Positions 43,157 through 53,603 of a stretch of 64,000 nucleotides of DNA are shown here, in pieces (position 1 is the first letter of the stretch; each line of letters starts with the position of its first letter). Below the pieces are notes generated by a model. That model saw nothing but the letters and a program-made list of their open reading frames with translations. It ran no database searches and was not told the DNA's origin. Source of the stretch: Anastatus disparis (taxonomy: Eukaryota; Arthropoda; Insecta; Hymenoptera; Eupelmidae); contig JAFFSR010000280.1 of assembly GCA_017163975.1 (NCBI GenBank), positions 2,418,001 to 2,482,000 on the forward strand, in the 5' to 3' direction. The translations under genes and the position numbers were made by a program.

Positions 43157-43994
43157 CACTGAGAAAAATGTCTGGATAAAGTTTACTGCAAAAATATGTA
43201 AAATTACTATATAATATAGTAACGTTGTGACGTACTCGTTTCATGAGAAATATTACTTCATTTTGACAAATAATTCTTATATATGTAATATTTTTTACTA
43301 GAAAACACATGAAAAAGTAGTATTGATATTCAACAAAAATTGCTACATAATATAGTAAAAATTGTAGAAATAATTTTTACTACATAAATTAGTAAATTTT
43401 GTTGATTAACCTATTAATTTTATCTATAAAGATACCAAAATTTACTGCCCTGATAGTAAATAATAATGTAAAATCGAAAAGCATAAAATCCTTAGAACAT
43501 ATATAGTAAAAAGTTTTATTTTATGTAGTATATTCGATTCGTCTGATTTTTAATTCGAAAACTTAACCTCAAAATTTTTAACTAAATTCAAAGTATCCTC
43601 TATAACATACGAAGACGACTCGAATTATATTGCGTAACATGTTAGCATGGCGCAGTCGGTAACGTTCACGCTTCACGTCCTCGCGATCGGCGGTTCGATC
43701 CCAACAAAGGTAAGATTTTTTTTCTGAGTTTTCTTTCAAATATTATTTACATTAATTTAATAAATAAAAAAAATAATTTAAAAATTTAAAATAATAGTTT
43801 CGCATAAATTAAAAATAATTCGAGATAAAAAATAAACGACTAAAAATTTTTTTATATATATTATCTGCTCGATCAAAATTTACTACATAAAATAGTAATT
43901 TTTCTTACAAAGCTAGTATGTTACAGCATTACTATATTAAATAGTAATTTCATATATGTTTGTAGTAAATTTTATGCAGACATTTTTCTCAGTG
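43157..43994. mobile_element. Mariner-like MITE carrying a tRNA-like promoter
   Basis: Inverted ends cactgagaaaaatgtctg and cagacatttttctcagtg are flanked by TA (43155-43156 and 43995-43996). The pairing continues for about 80 bases through 'aaattactatataatatagtaa'. Repeats of ttactatNtaaNatagtaa are scattered inside. A tRNA-like segment at 43641-43709 lies in the middle. CACTG-type ends and a TA target indicate a Tc1/mariner derivative without a transposase. Confidence 0.82.
43641..43709 (+). other. tRNA-like sequence with A and B boxes inside the MITE
   Basis: Sequence contains an A-box-like tagcatggcgcagtcggt and a B-box-like cggttcgatcccaac at tRNA-like spacing. An acceptor stem and an anticodon arm cannot be formed well, and a T8 run (a possible polymerase III stop) follows at 43716. 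It may be a trapped SINE head or a decayed tRNA gene. Confidence 0.55.
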
Positions 43995-44420
43995 TAGTAT
44001 TATACTCAGAAGACACGCAATTCGTACAATAATTGTGCTTATTAATAACTGTCATTTTTATCATCAAAATATTTTTTTAAACTATAGAAACTCTTAGGGC
44101 ATTTATTTGGTTTTGGTAAAATGGTTGAAATCAGCTTGAGGGTTCGACACGTTCAACAGCTCGATGCATAGCACAAACTCTCGAACTGTGATCGAAGCAC
44201 CATCATATAACAAATCATCTAATGACGAAGAGAAATCATCATGGTTGATCTCATCTTCATCACGAATACAGTTGCAGTCTAAGTCATTCCAGTTTTCAAA
44301 TTCGGAGTCGATTTCTTTATTTTCTAAACAAATTTTAATCACATGTAATATAATCGATGTATAAATAATATAGCTATATCATATTGATATAACATGACTA
44401 TCGTTAGTACAAAAACTTAA

Positions 44421-44696
44421 GGTAATTCTTGCGAAGCTATAGTTTGTTGTTCATCAAAATTAAAAAAAACTAAAGAATTTTTTGCAACTTTAAAAGCCAA
44501 GAAAGTTTATAAAAAGTTCGATTGTTTTAAGCCTTAAGTAATGAACAGATAAATTTTGAGTAGTTCAATCTTAGAGAAACATAAAATTTTACAGAAATAG
44601 TATTTGAATTAACTCACTTTTTTAAAAATTTCAAAACATTTTCCAGTTTTTTTTTATTTTTATTAACAACAAATTATAACTGTTGTAAGAACTACC
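44421..44696. mobile_element. TTAA-flanked MITE, family 1, second copy
   Basis: TTAA at 44417-44420 and 44697-44700 flanks inverted ends ggtaattcttgcgaag and cttacaa-type gtaagaactacc. The arms share tttgttgttNatNaaaatt and poly-A blocks with the copy at 21153-21506. No coding capacity. It lies in an intron of the minus-strand transposon-linked gene. Confidence 0.78.
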
Positions 44697-44943
44697 TTAA
44701 ATAAAAAAAAAATAATAAAACTTAAAAAATAGAATGAAAATTTTTAACTTTAAAGATTAAATAATTACATTATTAAATTACATCAAGTACTCTAAAATAT
44801 AAACGTATTTACTTGACTTAATTAAGTATGATTAGCGTAATGACATGAGTAATTACAATCTACGATATCATTAGTGGGATCCAAATCTTATAATTTTTAC
44901 AAATAGAAATTTTTTAAATTTACCTTTGATATTTGGCTAACTA

Positions 44944-45601
44944 GGAGAGTGTCACACCTCCGGATCACGGATTTTGCTCAAACTTCGGGATAAGTTTTCA
45001 GATGATAAAATATAAAAAAAGCTAAAGTTATAGTCATAAACACTCAATATTTCCCTAGTTACAGGCAATTGAAAAAAATCACTTAAAAAGTTACTAGATT
45101 TTTAAACGCGTATAGTTCTTTAGCATTGATAACTAGAAGCTTAACCCTTTTTTTAAATTAAAGCTGAGCTTAAATCCTTTCGAAATAGTAGTTATAGCAT
45201 TCAAAAATATTATTTTTTCCCAAAGTTATAGCGTAATAAAGATTGGACCTGAATTTTTATTCAAAAATATTAATTAATAATAAAAGCTAAAATTAGGTCC
45301 AAACTTTATTACGCTATAACTTTAGGAAAAAATAATATTTTGATATGTTGTAACTACTGTTTCGAAAGTATTTTAGCTCAGCTTTAATTTAGAAAAAGTT
45401 TCAAGCTTCTAGCTATCAATGCTAAAGAACTATATGCGTTTAAAAATCTAGTAACTTTTTAAGTGATTTTTTTCAATTGCCTGTAACTAGGGAAATATTG
45501 AGTGTTTATGACTATAACTTTAGATTTTTTCATATTTTATCATCTGAAAACTTATCCCGAAGTTTGAGCAAAATCCATGATCCGGAGGTGTGACACTCTC
45601 C
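44944..45601. mobile_element. 0.66-kb foldback (GGAGAGTGTCACACCTCCGG ends, TA target)
   Basis: The left half is mirrored almost perfectly by the right: ggagagtgtcacacctccgg against ccggaggtgtgacactctcc, and inside cttatcccgaagtttgagca and ggaaatattgagtgtttatg. TA flanks both ends. The arms are about 320 bases with a centre near 45280. It splits exon 2 of the minus-strand gene. Confidence 0.88.
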
Positions 45602-46156
45602 TAGTAAGTATTATATGATATGCTTTCTGTTTCCTCGTTCGACACAAGATCCGAATCATTGTTAAAATTGTAACCATTGGCAGCTATATGTATATGCTGA
45701 AAATATCAGAGTATAAATTGAATATCTATCACAAAAAGTAATATTTGCATAAAGGATTTTCAAAAAATAAAAAAAATAAAATGTTATTTCAAATGCTGTA
45801 GTCTGTAATTATTTTATGAACTTTTAAAAAATAACTTACACTTAAATTAAATTTTTCCTCATCAGAAGACTCACCTTCAAGCGATACTTCGCCAAAAAGA
45901 TGTGTTTGTTTACAGACGAATATTTTTTTTGATCGTTTTTTAAAATATGCACTGTGATCAATAAATCTAATCGGTCGCTTAGACATCTTAATTATCCGCT
46001 AAGAGCGGTCTTTAAACTTTTAACCTCTTTTCAATCTTACGTTGTTTTTTGACTGCAAATATAACCAATATCAGTTTATCAAAAATCGAGTAGTTAGTTA
46101 AGATCGATAAGAGGTTTCATCCTGCTCAGAAAGAGGAAACAAGACTCACATGAAAA

Positions 46157-46304
46157 ATGTTTGTATTAGTTTTATGGACAAATCAGAAAACTAAAAGTGT
46201 TGTAAAAGAAGAAGATTTATGCCCAAATGCGGAGGAGGGAGAAATCACCTTCGTGAAGTATAAAAATACTAAGAAATATAAAGCTCAAGTAATAAAGAAA
46301 AGCT
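46157..46304 (+). CDS. First exon of an unrecognised plus-strand gene
   Basis: ATG 46157 starts MFVLVLWTNQKTKSVVKEED and GEITFVKYKNTKKYKAQVIK, ending at a strong donor, AGCT|GTAAGT (46304/46305). The short beta-rich segment 'vkyknkkykAqvikks' resembles the small barrel at the start of several insect BEN- or transposon-linked proteins; this is an impression only. The next exon could not be fixed; 48108 onward is a candidate continuation on the same strand, but no splice path was proven and a TTAA element lies between. Confidence 0.45.
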
Positions 46305-47034
46305 GTAAGTTTATTTTAACTTTAATGTTGATTTTCATAAACCCATTCTTTGCATGAATTAATATTATTCAATTCTCGACTTTATTTCTTTCAAATATTA
46401 ATTTATTGTATGATTCTTAATTAAAAAATAAAATACAGTAAAAATATATTTATTTTATTAAAATAACCTTTATAAATGAAAAGAAACAAAGTACCTGAAG
46501 AATATGGAATAAATCCTTTTTTAATCAGTACAGGTAATTTTACTTTTTCCGCTTTCTACATATGTAATAAGCCAAATTAAGAAGATTAAAAATATTCGTA
46601 ATTATACACTTATATATTGTATTTTCAAGATCTAAGTACATAATTAGGAACTGTTTAATCTTTTTAATTTTGTTTTTTACATATATAGACACAGTAAAAA
46701 AAGTTAAATTGCATGTATTGATTCTAAAAAGATGATATTGGGTATTCACTAAATAAGTGCACAATTACGAATTATTATAACATTCTTAACCTTGCTTTTT
46801 ACGTATGTTGTCACAACGAAAAAAGTTAAATTACATATACTAATTATGAAAAGATTTAACCCAATATTCTTCTGATCGAATTCTTTTTACGTTTATAAAT
46901 GTTATAATAATAATATTTTCTTTTTATTTAGATAGTTTTCTAATCTTTATTATTTCATCTGCTTGCCTGTAAAAAAATTTTTTCATTATTATTTATATAA
47001 AGTTAAATTGATCATAAAATAAATTTTAATATAT
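46305..47034. other. AT-rich DNA, probable intron
   Basis: No supported coding sequence. Two similar blocks (gtaaaaaaagttaaattgcat at 46694 and acgaaaaaagttaaattacat at 46817) indicate a small duplication. Confidence 0.35.
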
Positions 47035-47038
47035 TTAA

Positions 47039-47677
47039 GGTGGCTCAAGCGATTTTTTCTAAAATTGTTAAACTATCCAAAATTTGTATTAAAATATTCT
47101 TTATATCGTAATATTTCGATATTTATTTTGAAAAATAGAGGTTGACGAACTATTTTTAAAGAAAAAGATGTTTTAATAATTGTAATTAATACATGTGCTC
47201 TTATGGGACTGAATCATAAATTAGGTTTTACGCTAATATAAAAAAGTACAAGTTAAAATACAAATTATACACTTATAGTTTGTTTCACGAAGATCATTTT
47301 TCAAGAAGAAAAAAAGGACTTGACGAAGAAATACAAGAGAAAATAAATCTAAAAGAATGCGAAATAGAATTTGCTACACATAATGGCAGCTTCTGCGCAT
47401 GCGCGTCAGATACAGGCGCCATACGTATAGCTAACGTGCGTTCAGAGTGCTCGTAACCAACAAAACAGCAGGGACGTACCAAAGTAAAACTTGTAATGAA
47501 AAACAAAACAAAAAATTTTTTTTCTTTTTTATTACTCTTGATTACTTAAAATTGTTTTCTTATCATAAGAAATAATCAATAATACTATTTAATCAGTTAT
47601 AATAGCTCTATCAATAAAAACATTTTGATGTCGCAGACAGGGCCCCGCTTGATACGGCACCAAGCGCTTGAGCCACC
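47039..47677. mobile_element. TTAA-flanked MITE, family 2
   Basis: TTAA at 47035-47038 and 47678-47681 flanks inverted ends ggtggctcaagcg and cgcttgagccacc. Beyond the 13-base ends the arms do not pair for long. It includes a GC-richer centre (cttctgcgcatgcgcgtcag). No recognisable protein. A TTAA target suggests mobilisation by a piggyBac-like transposase. Confidence 0.78.
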
Positions 47678-48107
47678 TTAACACCGTGTTTTATAATAAT
47701 AATTTGAAATTGAGACAAATTTCTTATTTTTTTTTTCTAATCATGTCCCAATAATAGTTAGACATGCAAAATATAATAAGATTTTCACTTTAATTTATTT
47801 TATAATCATGAATCACACAATAAAATAAAATTTAAAAGAAATAAAGTAAAAAATACGAACTAAAATCATTCTATTTTATTTCTCTCAAATTCAATTTAAT
47901 TATATTAATCACCATAAAACGAAAAATTTCAATGAAAAACTGATTTTATTTGTTTTGTATTTTATTAATATCGAAACATGGTTAGAAAAAATAAACGTAC
48001 AAGAAATTTTTTAATTAATTTAAAATTATGATTAATAAACCACGATTTCAAATTTATTCAAATCTCTTCATCAATAAAACTTCACTTTTTATAAATGTGA
48101 CAAAGAA

Positions 48108-49289
48108 ATGGATTTTGACTCAGACAAAGATATACCAGTTATGAAAAAGGACAAGGATTCTATAATAATTGAATATATGACTTTAATATCTAAATTGTAC
48201 AGTATAGACTCGTTGCCAAGATCTATTGTTAATCTTGTGATCAAAGAAATTGTTGAAAAATTCTTTAAAGGTAAAATAATTCCAATATTAAAAAATAAAA
48301 TTATCTCTGATATTAAAGATGAAAATGTAATCAAGAAAGTTGAAAACACATTTTCACAATTCTTCGAACATTCTGATAATTTAAAAACTGAATATCAGCA
48401 TTTACATTATTTAGAAGACAATGGATATTGCGTACTACCAAAATCCGATTTAATTTGTGAAGAAATAAGAACCAAACGTAATAAACAAGGTTTAGAGTAT
48501 TTTGATAATATACCTACACTGAAAAACTTTTTGCTTGCTAGTTGCCCTTCTCCCTGACTACGCTAGCGCCACGCGTTCGGCGCAAACGGTGTGCCGAAAA
48601 CGACAAAGAAAGTACTGAAAATGAACTGTGCCTGCTCCGATCATTTGTGTGTAAGGTTGTTTTGACGAATCGTCGCTTTACATATGCTCGATTCAGCGTA
48701 AGGGAAACTCAAATCTGAGTAGCTGCTACTCCGATTGCGCGTATACCTCGAAACGTAACGAATCAGAGTAGCACATAACCTTGAAGGTTGCAGACTGCGC
48801 CGATAGTCTTTCAGTGTATATATGAACAATATATAAATATAAAGTTAACAATAAAAAAATTTTTAGAGATACCAAATAATTTTGAAAAACTAAAGAATTT
48901 TATGAATGACCAAAACAATAGTTCTTCGAAACTCTTGCAGAATATATGCCAAGGTTCGTTGTGGCAAAAAATTAAAACTAATTTCCAGGGAAAATTTGTA
49001 AATCCATTATTATTTTATTATGATCCTCATAAGAACGTAAACAAAATCGGTGCGGTTTATTACACAATTCCGAGTTTACCAACAAATCTACTTGGTCAAT
49101 CTATCGATAATTTTCGTTGCCTATCTTTTTAATACATCAGAACTTATCAAGTTTGGTGTTGAGAAATTATTTTGTACTTTAACCGAAGATTTAAAGATAA
49201 TTTTTTATCTAAAAATAGACCGAAATATTTCACTGTTGTTGAAGGAAATATTGATTATTGATCAATATAGAGTAGTCTTTTTCGATGAA
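48108..49289 (+). pseudogene. Transposon-linked protein fragments
   Basis: 48108-48535 is open (MDFDSDKDIPVMKKDKDS, LPRSIVNLVIKEIVEKFFKG, NLKTEYQHLHYLEDN). After a GC-richer break (48536-48860), another frame gives KKFLEIPNNFEKLKNFM, CQGSLWQKIKTNFQGKFVNP and KIGAVYYTIPSLP. After a shift near 49110 it goes on FVAYLFNTSELIKFGVEKL. The run 'GSLW.K....G....P...y.d......k.Ga.Y.tiP.lp' recalls uncharacterised proteins tied to transposons in insects and cnidarians. I cannot name the superfamily. It is broken by the GC-rich insert, the frameshift and a LINE remnant at its end. Confidence 0.5.
48536..48830. other. GC-richer segment interrupting the transposon-linked frame
   Basis: Sequence from cctgactacgctagcgcc to gttgcagactgcgccgata has clearly higher GC than both sides and includes gaatcgtcgc/aatcagagtagc-like phrases in both directions. 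It could be an inserted element; the ends were not fixed. The two flanking frames may have been joined before it arrived. Confidence 0.4.
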
Positions 49290-49293
49290 TTTT

Positions 49294-50570
49294 TTAATTA
49301 AATATTACTAATTTGGTTTTGTTTGGGTTAAATTCTAGAGACCTGTCTGTGAAGAAGTCATTAATTGCATTTATATTGTTTTGTATTGAAATTATCGTGT
49401 ACTGAATATTATCACTGATATTGGCTATTAATGTATCATCGGCAAACTGTAGAATAATTTTATCTTCGTCTATCTTTGAATTTATACCAATATTATTGAG
49501 ACTATATATTATTGGATTGAAAGCGTCCCCTCGAGGAATTCCTCTATATTTTTGGGGCGGGCTTTCCAATTGATTATTTATTTTGAAATAGAGCTTTCTA
49601 CAGTAAGTTGAATTATATATAAAGGATCTTATTTTCGGCGGGTTTTAAGCAATTATAAGTCTTTTTGAATCATGTCTGGGTCGACTGAGTCGAATAATTG
49701 TTTGAGTGATGTGTTGAGATCTATGAAGTGAGCAGAGAGAATTTTATTATTATTTGCGTTGTGGAGTCGAGTTATTAGTTCAGCTAGACAATGCGTATAT
49801 GATTTGTTTTGTCTGAAACCATTCTGGAAGATAGGAATGATTTCATTTTTTTCAATATAATGTGTTAAATGCATTTTTAGAAGTTTTTCCGTAGTTTTCA
49901 AGAAGCGTGATGTTAGTGAGATGGGGCGGAATTTATGTTTTTCACTTTTGGGAATTAGTATTACTAATGATTCTTTCTAATCTTCAGGAAAGATTCGATG
50001 ACTAAAATGATCATCAAAGATGTTAAGCAGAATGATTTTGTATTCACTAGGTAATTCAGTGATCATTTTGTTATTTACTTGGTTTAGTTCTGGAGCAAAT
50101 TATTTTTTTCAGGAATATTTGGCTTTCAATTGGGAATTCCCATTAGTTTATTTGGGACTGATGGGGGGCAAAAGTTCTCAATAAAGTTGTGTGTAGCAAT
50201 CAAGGTTTCTTTATCATTGAAATGTTGTGTTTAAGAATCAAGTTATCTGTGTTTAAATTTTTCAACTACACTCATAATTTTTGAATAGGGGTATCTTTGT
50301 TCAGGTTGGATTGAATGAAATTTTTAATGCTGTCAGATTTTATTTTGCGAAGTTTTATTTTAGATTGATTTTCTGTTTTAGTTAGAGATAATATATTTTC
50401 ATACGTAGAATTCTTTTAGAATTCAGATATAGCTTTTTTTATATTGGTTTTAATTTTTTCACATTGATGGTCCCACCATGGGGCTGAAGAGGGGAATATT
50501 TTCCAGTTTTTTTGGGATTTTTCATTATGATAGTTTTGGTGTTTTTATTAATGGTGAATTCGTATATTCC
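49294..50570 (-). pseudogene. Degraded LINE remnant (internal part)
   Basis: On the minus strand, from 50480, there is a PWWD-type linker (SAPWWDHQCEKIK), then NGFRQNKSYTHCLAELITRL (49830), HFIDLNTSLKQLFDSVDPDM and YRGIPRGDAFNPIIYSLNN with the active-site FADD (LQFADDTLIANI) at 49450. It ends inside the thumb (FNPNKTKLVIFN). Stops and shifts are frequent. It resembles jockey/R1-type RTs but is only distantly like the 35.6-kb copy. The missing 3' end is unusual, since target-primed insertion removes 5' ends; a later deletion is likely. Confidence 0.75.
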
Positions 50571-50630
50571 TTTTTAAGTAATTTATTAAACAACTTAGTA
50601 AACAATTTTTATTAACGCGCAAACGATTAA

Positions 50631-50839
50631 GGGGATGTAAAATACCGACATTACAGTTTTCCAAGTTATTGGTTCTTAATCAAAGATTTTTAAAAATATC
50701 TCTATATTACAGTCTTCTATTTCTACTAATAAAGAGCCTAATATAGAGATATTTCTGAAAATTTTTGAATAAAGACAAAATATTTGGAAAACTGTAATAT
50801 CGGTAACTATGTAGAAATCATATACCCTATTACATCCCC
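50631..50839. mobile_element. TTAA-flanked palindromic MITE, family 3
   Basis: TTAA at 50627-50630 and 50840-50843 flanks ggggatgtaa and its complement ttacatcccc. Inside, gttttccaag/tttggaaaact and atctctatatta/taatatagagat also pair, so the whole 209 bp is a hairpin. No coding capacity. Confidence 0.82.
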
Positions 50840-50843
50840 TTAA

Positions 50844-51236
50844 GACTAATTTAGGTGAATTTTATTAGAATACAAACGATTTGTTAAAAGTTAAGATCAA
50901 TTTAAACAAATGTGCAAACAATTTATTAGAAGATCAATTTGAACAAACTTATTTCAATACGCAACCAATTTATTGAAAGTTTTGACTTGCAAAATTAATT
51001 TAAACAATTTATTGTTCGAATAATTTAGTAACTGATTTATTAGCAAACCCGTATAAATTAAACCATAAAAGGGGTGAAAATTTAACTATTTTAATTGTGA
51101 TTGCTTGAATTACAACTAATTATTTACGATTTATTGGTTACAGTTACCTATTTATAAGTTATTATTTCCAACTACCCCGGGTTCTAACACCCTCTGAACC
51201 GCGTTTCCATTCCTCACCACAGTAGTCAGACCTTCG
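50844..51236. other. Intergenic DNA upstream of the cysteine-rich gene
   Basis: AT-rich up to about 51170, then GC-richer. Repeated aaacaatttattagaag-type phrases (50580-51050) form a weak tandem pattern. Confidence 0.35.
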
Positions 51237-51246
51237 TATATATAAA
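51237..51246 (+). promoter_or_regulatory. TATA box of the cysteine-rich gene
   Basis: TATATATAAA stands in locally GC-richer DNA, 134 bases before the ATG at 51380. Initiation would be expected near 51270-51275. Confidence 0.55.
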
Positions 51247-51379
51247 CTACCCTTATCGTTCCTAAAACCGTGACTACCCCTTAAGATTCAGGCAAGAGAA
51301 ATGACGCCACGCTTACCTCTGCCATTTCGATCTCAACCAATCTAGCGATCAGAACTTCGACAACAAACCTTTCCCTGAG

Positions 51380-52011
51380 ATGGATTTAACAAAGAAACCG
51401 AAAGAGGTAAGCAAGCTAGATCCTTTTCCTTCACTCTCTCTTGATACCATCTCCTTTTTCCTATCACATCTCACTCTCCTTTGATCCTCCTACCTAGATA
51501 AAATACATCTTTTACATAAAAAAAAGAGGAAGAGAGTGAAAAGCCCGCCGAAACAATGGCGCCTGTTGCAACCACATCGAATGAGCCATCTACTTCGCTA
51601 CCAACCATAATGTTACCCTATAATGTACCGCAGCCACGTACAAAAGGAGGTGTGACTCAGTTTATTCGACCCACTGAGGGTAAATTAGATTCAAAAGACC
51701 CTTTTTTTTCTCGTGCTGTGCATATGGAAGGTTTCATGTGTGAAGGGCCAAACCCTGGAGAATTCTGCTGTATACGGTGTAATTTTATCCGTAGATGGAA
51801 TTGGGAGCGAAAAACTGCTCATTATGTGGGACTCTCCTCGAAATTGAGCCCAATGGCGTGTCCAAATAAATGCGGAGAGTACGAATATAAAACCAAGGCC
51901 ATTGGACGATGTGCCACGTGCGTCTTCACATATTTTTGTCATCAAGAAGATATACATAAGGGAATTGTATTTATATATTGTCAAGCGCCCTCTATACAAG
52001 AAAAAGCTTAA
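51380..52011 (+). CDS. Two-exon cysteine-rich protein, 169 residues, function unknown
   Basis: Exon 1 (51380-51406, MDLTKKPKE) joins exon 2 (51529-52011) in phase across a GT-AG intron (GAG|GTAAGC; AAAGAG|GAAGAG). Translation from the Met at 51556 is an alternative. After an acidic, Pro/Ser/Thr-rich N-terminus there is a compact region with CEGPNPGEFCCIRCNFIRRW, then CPNKCGEYE and CATCVFTYFCHQED: about nine cysteines plus histidines, suggesting one or two zinc sites. No signal peptide or membrane helix. The gene is intact, has a TATA box, and several AATAAA signals follow from 52012. No introns or stops suggest decay. It could be a host gene or the protein of an unknown element; I do not recognise it. 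Confidence 0.68.
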
Positions 52012-52187
52012 ATAAATACAAAAAAATAAAAGTAATGAATAAACAAAAAAATAAAACGTTCTTTAGAGTATTTAATAATTAAAAACAAAAAAGAAAAATA
52101 TATATATACATCACAAAATAAAACTATAAATATATGTGTATAAGTGTGTATGTATATGTGTATATGTTTATGTGTATATTAGTTATA

Positions 52188-52344
52188 TACCCAACTTGGG
52201 CGTACGAAGGATTTATGTGAGCGAGACTAGTGTTTTTAACTTGAGCAGTAGTCGGTCGAGGGCTTTAGCCCGAGACTGACTGCTGTTCAAGCTATAAAAT
52301 ATTAGTCGAGGTCATATGTACCCTTTGTTAGCCCAAGTTGGGTA
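52188..52344. repeat. Long hairpin with nested stem
   Basis: Outer arms tacccaacttgggc (52188) and gcccaagttgggta (52331) enclose a second strong stem, ttgagcagtagtcggtc with gactgactgctgttcaa, closed by ggctttagcc. The whole 157 bp can fold into one long stem. It may be a tiny foldback element or a structured RNA. Confidence 0.75.
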
Positions 52345-52789
52345 GATGATTTTATGCTATCGTAGGTCGTATGAGGGGCTAGAAAAAGATTAAATACAAA
52401 TAAAAAAACATTACGATAAAATATAAATTTTCAGATTATTTATTTGAAGAATTCTCATGCGAGCAAAGAACTGAGCGGTGCCGGTATACTTCTACCTGTG
52501 CGACAGAGAGAGAGAGTCGACGACGAATTACGAAAACGATCGAACGACGCCGACGGAGAACTATAGCTTACTTTTAACTGCACTCTTCTTTATCTGTCTT
52601 TGTCTTACTTGTAGCAGCGCGCTGACTCTACTACCCTTCTAAAAACTGCGACGAGTATACATACTCGCGCGTTCAAATTTCCCGCCTAACGGCCAAGCTA
52701 CTATAGAACAATAGTTCTGAGCTCAGCCGCCAGGTGGCAACCCCGAATGTCGTTACGCGCAACGGGAAAAATGAGGTCAGAATATATAA

Positions 52790-52800
52790 GAGGCCAAGAA
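52790..52800 (+). promoter_or_regulatory. Candidate TATA promoter
   Basis: gaatatataagaggcc lies in GC-rich DNA and is followed about 30 bases on by ccagagcagagcagtgt. The downstream GC-rich region has no long frame, so it would drive a noncoding or 5'-leader RNA. The arrangement (TATA, short repeats, AATAAATAAAG at 53629) would also suit an LTR. Confidence 0.4.
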
Positions 52801-52849
52801 GCTATCCAGAGCAGAGCAGTGTAGACTACGGTCTCCCCTCTCTCTTTAC

Positions 52850-53040
52850 CTAAGTGAGCACACAAGGCTAAGAGAGAGTGAGACAGGTAGTAGCTGGCTG
52901 CCTTGGCTTGTGGAGCACCACAGCTTAGGCAGAGCTTCTCTCTCTTGCACATGAGGGTAGACCAAGTGCGCACACAGGTCTACACTACAGTGGATATGCT
53001 GGCAGTACTAGAGTTACGTCAAGTGAGCACACAGGCGTAA
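52850..53040. repeat. Three copies of AAGTGAGCACACAGGC-type unit
   Basis: taagtgagcacacaaggcta (52851), caagtgcgcacacaggtcta (52964) and caagtgagcacacaggcgta (53019) are spaced about 113 and 55 bases apart in a GC-rich leader-like region. Confidence 0.65.
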
Positions 53041-53109
53041 ATCTATGCTGCCTAGAGCACACTCGCAACCTTTTGCCGTCGCCGCAATGCCGAACTTGCG
53101 CCGCTGAAT

Positions 53110-53370
53110 TTAGGGGTGACGTTCACCCAAAATATCATATTCTATTTCACATTTCGCCACTAGCTCCATTAAGGGTTTCGTCCACCCATAGCTTGTCGCG
53201 TCCGTGTGTACGTGAACAATAGAATAAATTAAGAATGTCGTCCACCCATTGCCTTTTGTTATTAGTTTAAAGGACTCCGTCCGACCGTCACGTAGTATTA
53301 AGATATTAGAATAAGTTAAGGGTGTCGGCCACCCATCGTCTTTACATCACTTAAGGGCTCCGCACGCCTA
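53110..53370. repeat. Diverged ~60-bp tandem repeat with GGGTGTCGTCCACCC hairpin core
   Basis: Five copies of a core of the form aagggtgtcgtccacccat occur near 53112, 53168, 53233, 53277 and 53325. The core can pair with itself (GGGTG...CACCC), and changes are partly compensated (gggtgtcggccaccc). No reading frame is kept across copies. Confidence 0.7.
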
Positions 53371-53603
53371 TGGAGATTAGTAATTTAGATAATCAAGGGA
53401 GCTGGCTACCCATCTTTACCATAGCATTAATAATAGCGATATTAGGTGGCGTTGCCTATTTATATTATAATTATTCTGTTACTAATCTTTTATTTCTTTT
53501 GTTTGCACATTGTTGCAGGTTAAAGCCGCTGGTACAAATTAGACCGTCTAGGCCGAAAGTAAACTATTGTTTAGTTTCACTTAAAGATTCATTTATTAAT
53601 TGA
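53370..53603 (+). CDS. Small membrane-protein frame, uncertain
   Basis: ATG 53370 starts a 77-codon frame with a strong hydrophobic helix (LPIFTIALIIAILGGVAYLY) preceded by polar residues. A possible intron (TCT|GTTACT to TTGCAG|GTTAAA, 53421 region to 53518) would shorten the end. Some low-complexity character and the lack of family features make it doubtful. It lies just after the tandem hairpin repeats. Confidence 0.3.
   Translation: MEISNLDNQGSWLPIFTIALIIAILGGVAYLYYNYSVTNLLFLLFAHCCRLKPLVQIRPSRPKVNYCLVSLKDSFIN

Larger units (their letters stand above)
44103..45986 (-). pseudogene. N-terminal exons of a transposon-linked protein, split by insertions
   Basis: Exon 1 (45986-45840) encodes MSKRPIRFIDHSAYFKKRSK and an acidic tail before GTAAGT. 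Exon 2 (45696-45604) continues in phase with NGYNFNNDSDLVSNEETES until it meets the foldback at 44944-45601. An exon at 44323-44103 is acidic and holds LLYDGASITVREFVLCIELL. The 'LY.Ga.lTv.e.vl.i' block recalls the start of a family of large transposon proteins found in insects and cnidarians; I cannot name the superfamily safely. It stops soon after (NPQADFNHFTKTK). It is divergent to, and 170 bp from, the exon at 46157, and the two may be parts of one element. Confidence 0.45.

Noticed and set aside
43641..43709. A functional tRNA gene
   Set aside because: No proper acceptor or anticodon stem, and it lies inside a MITE.
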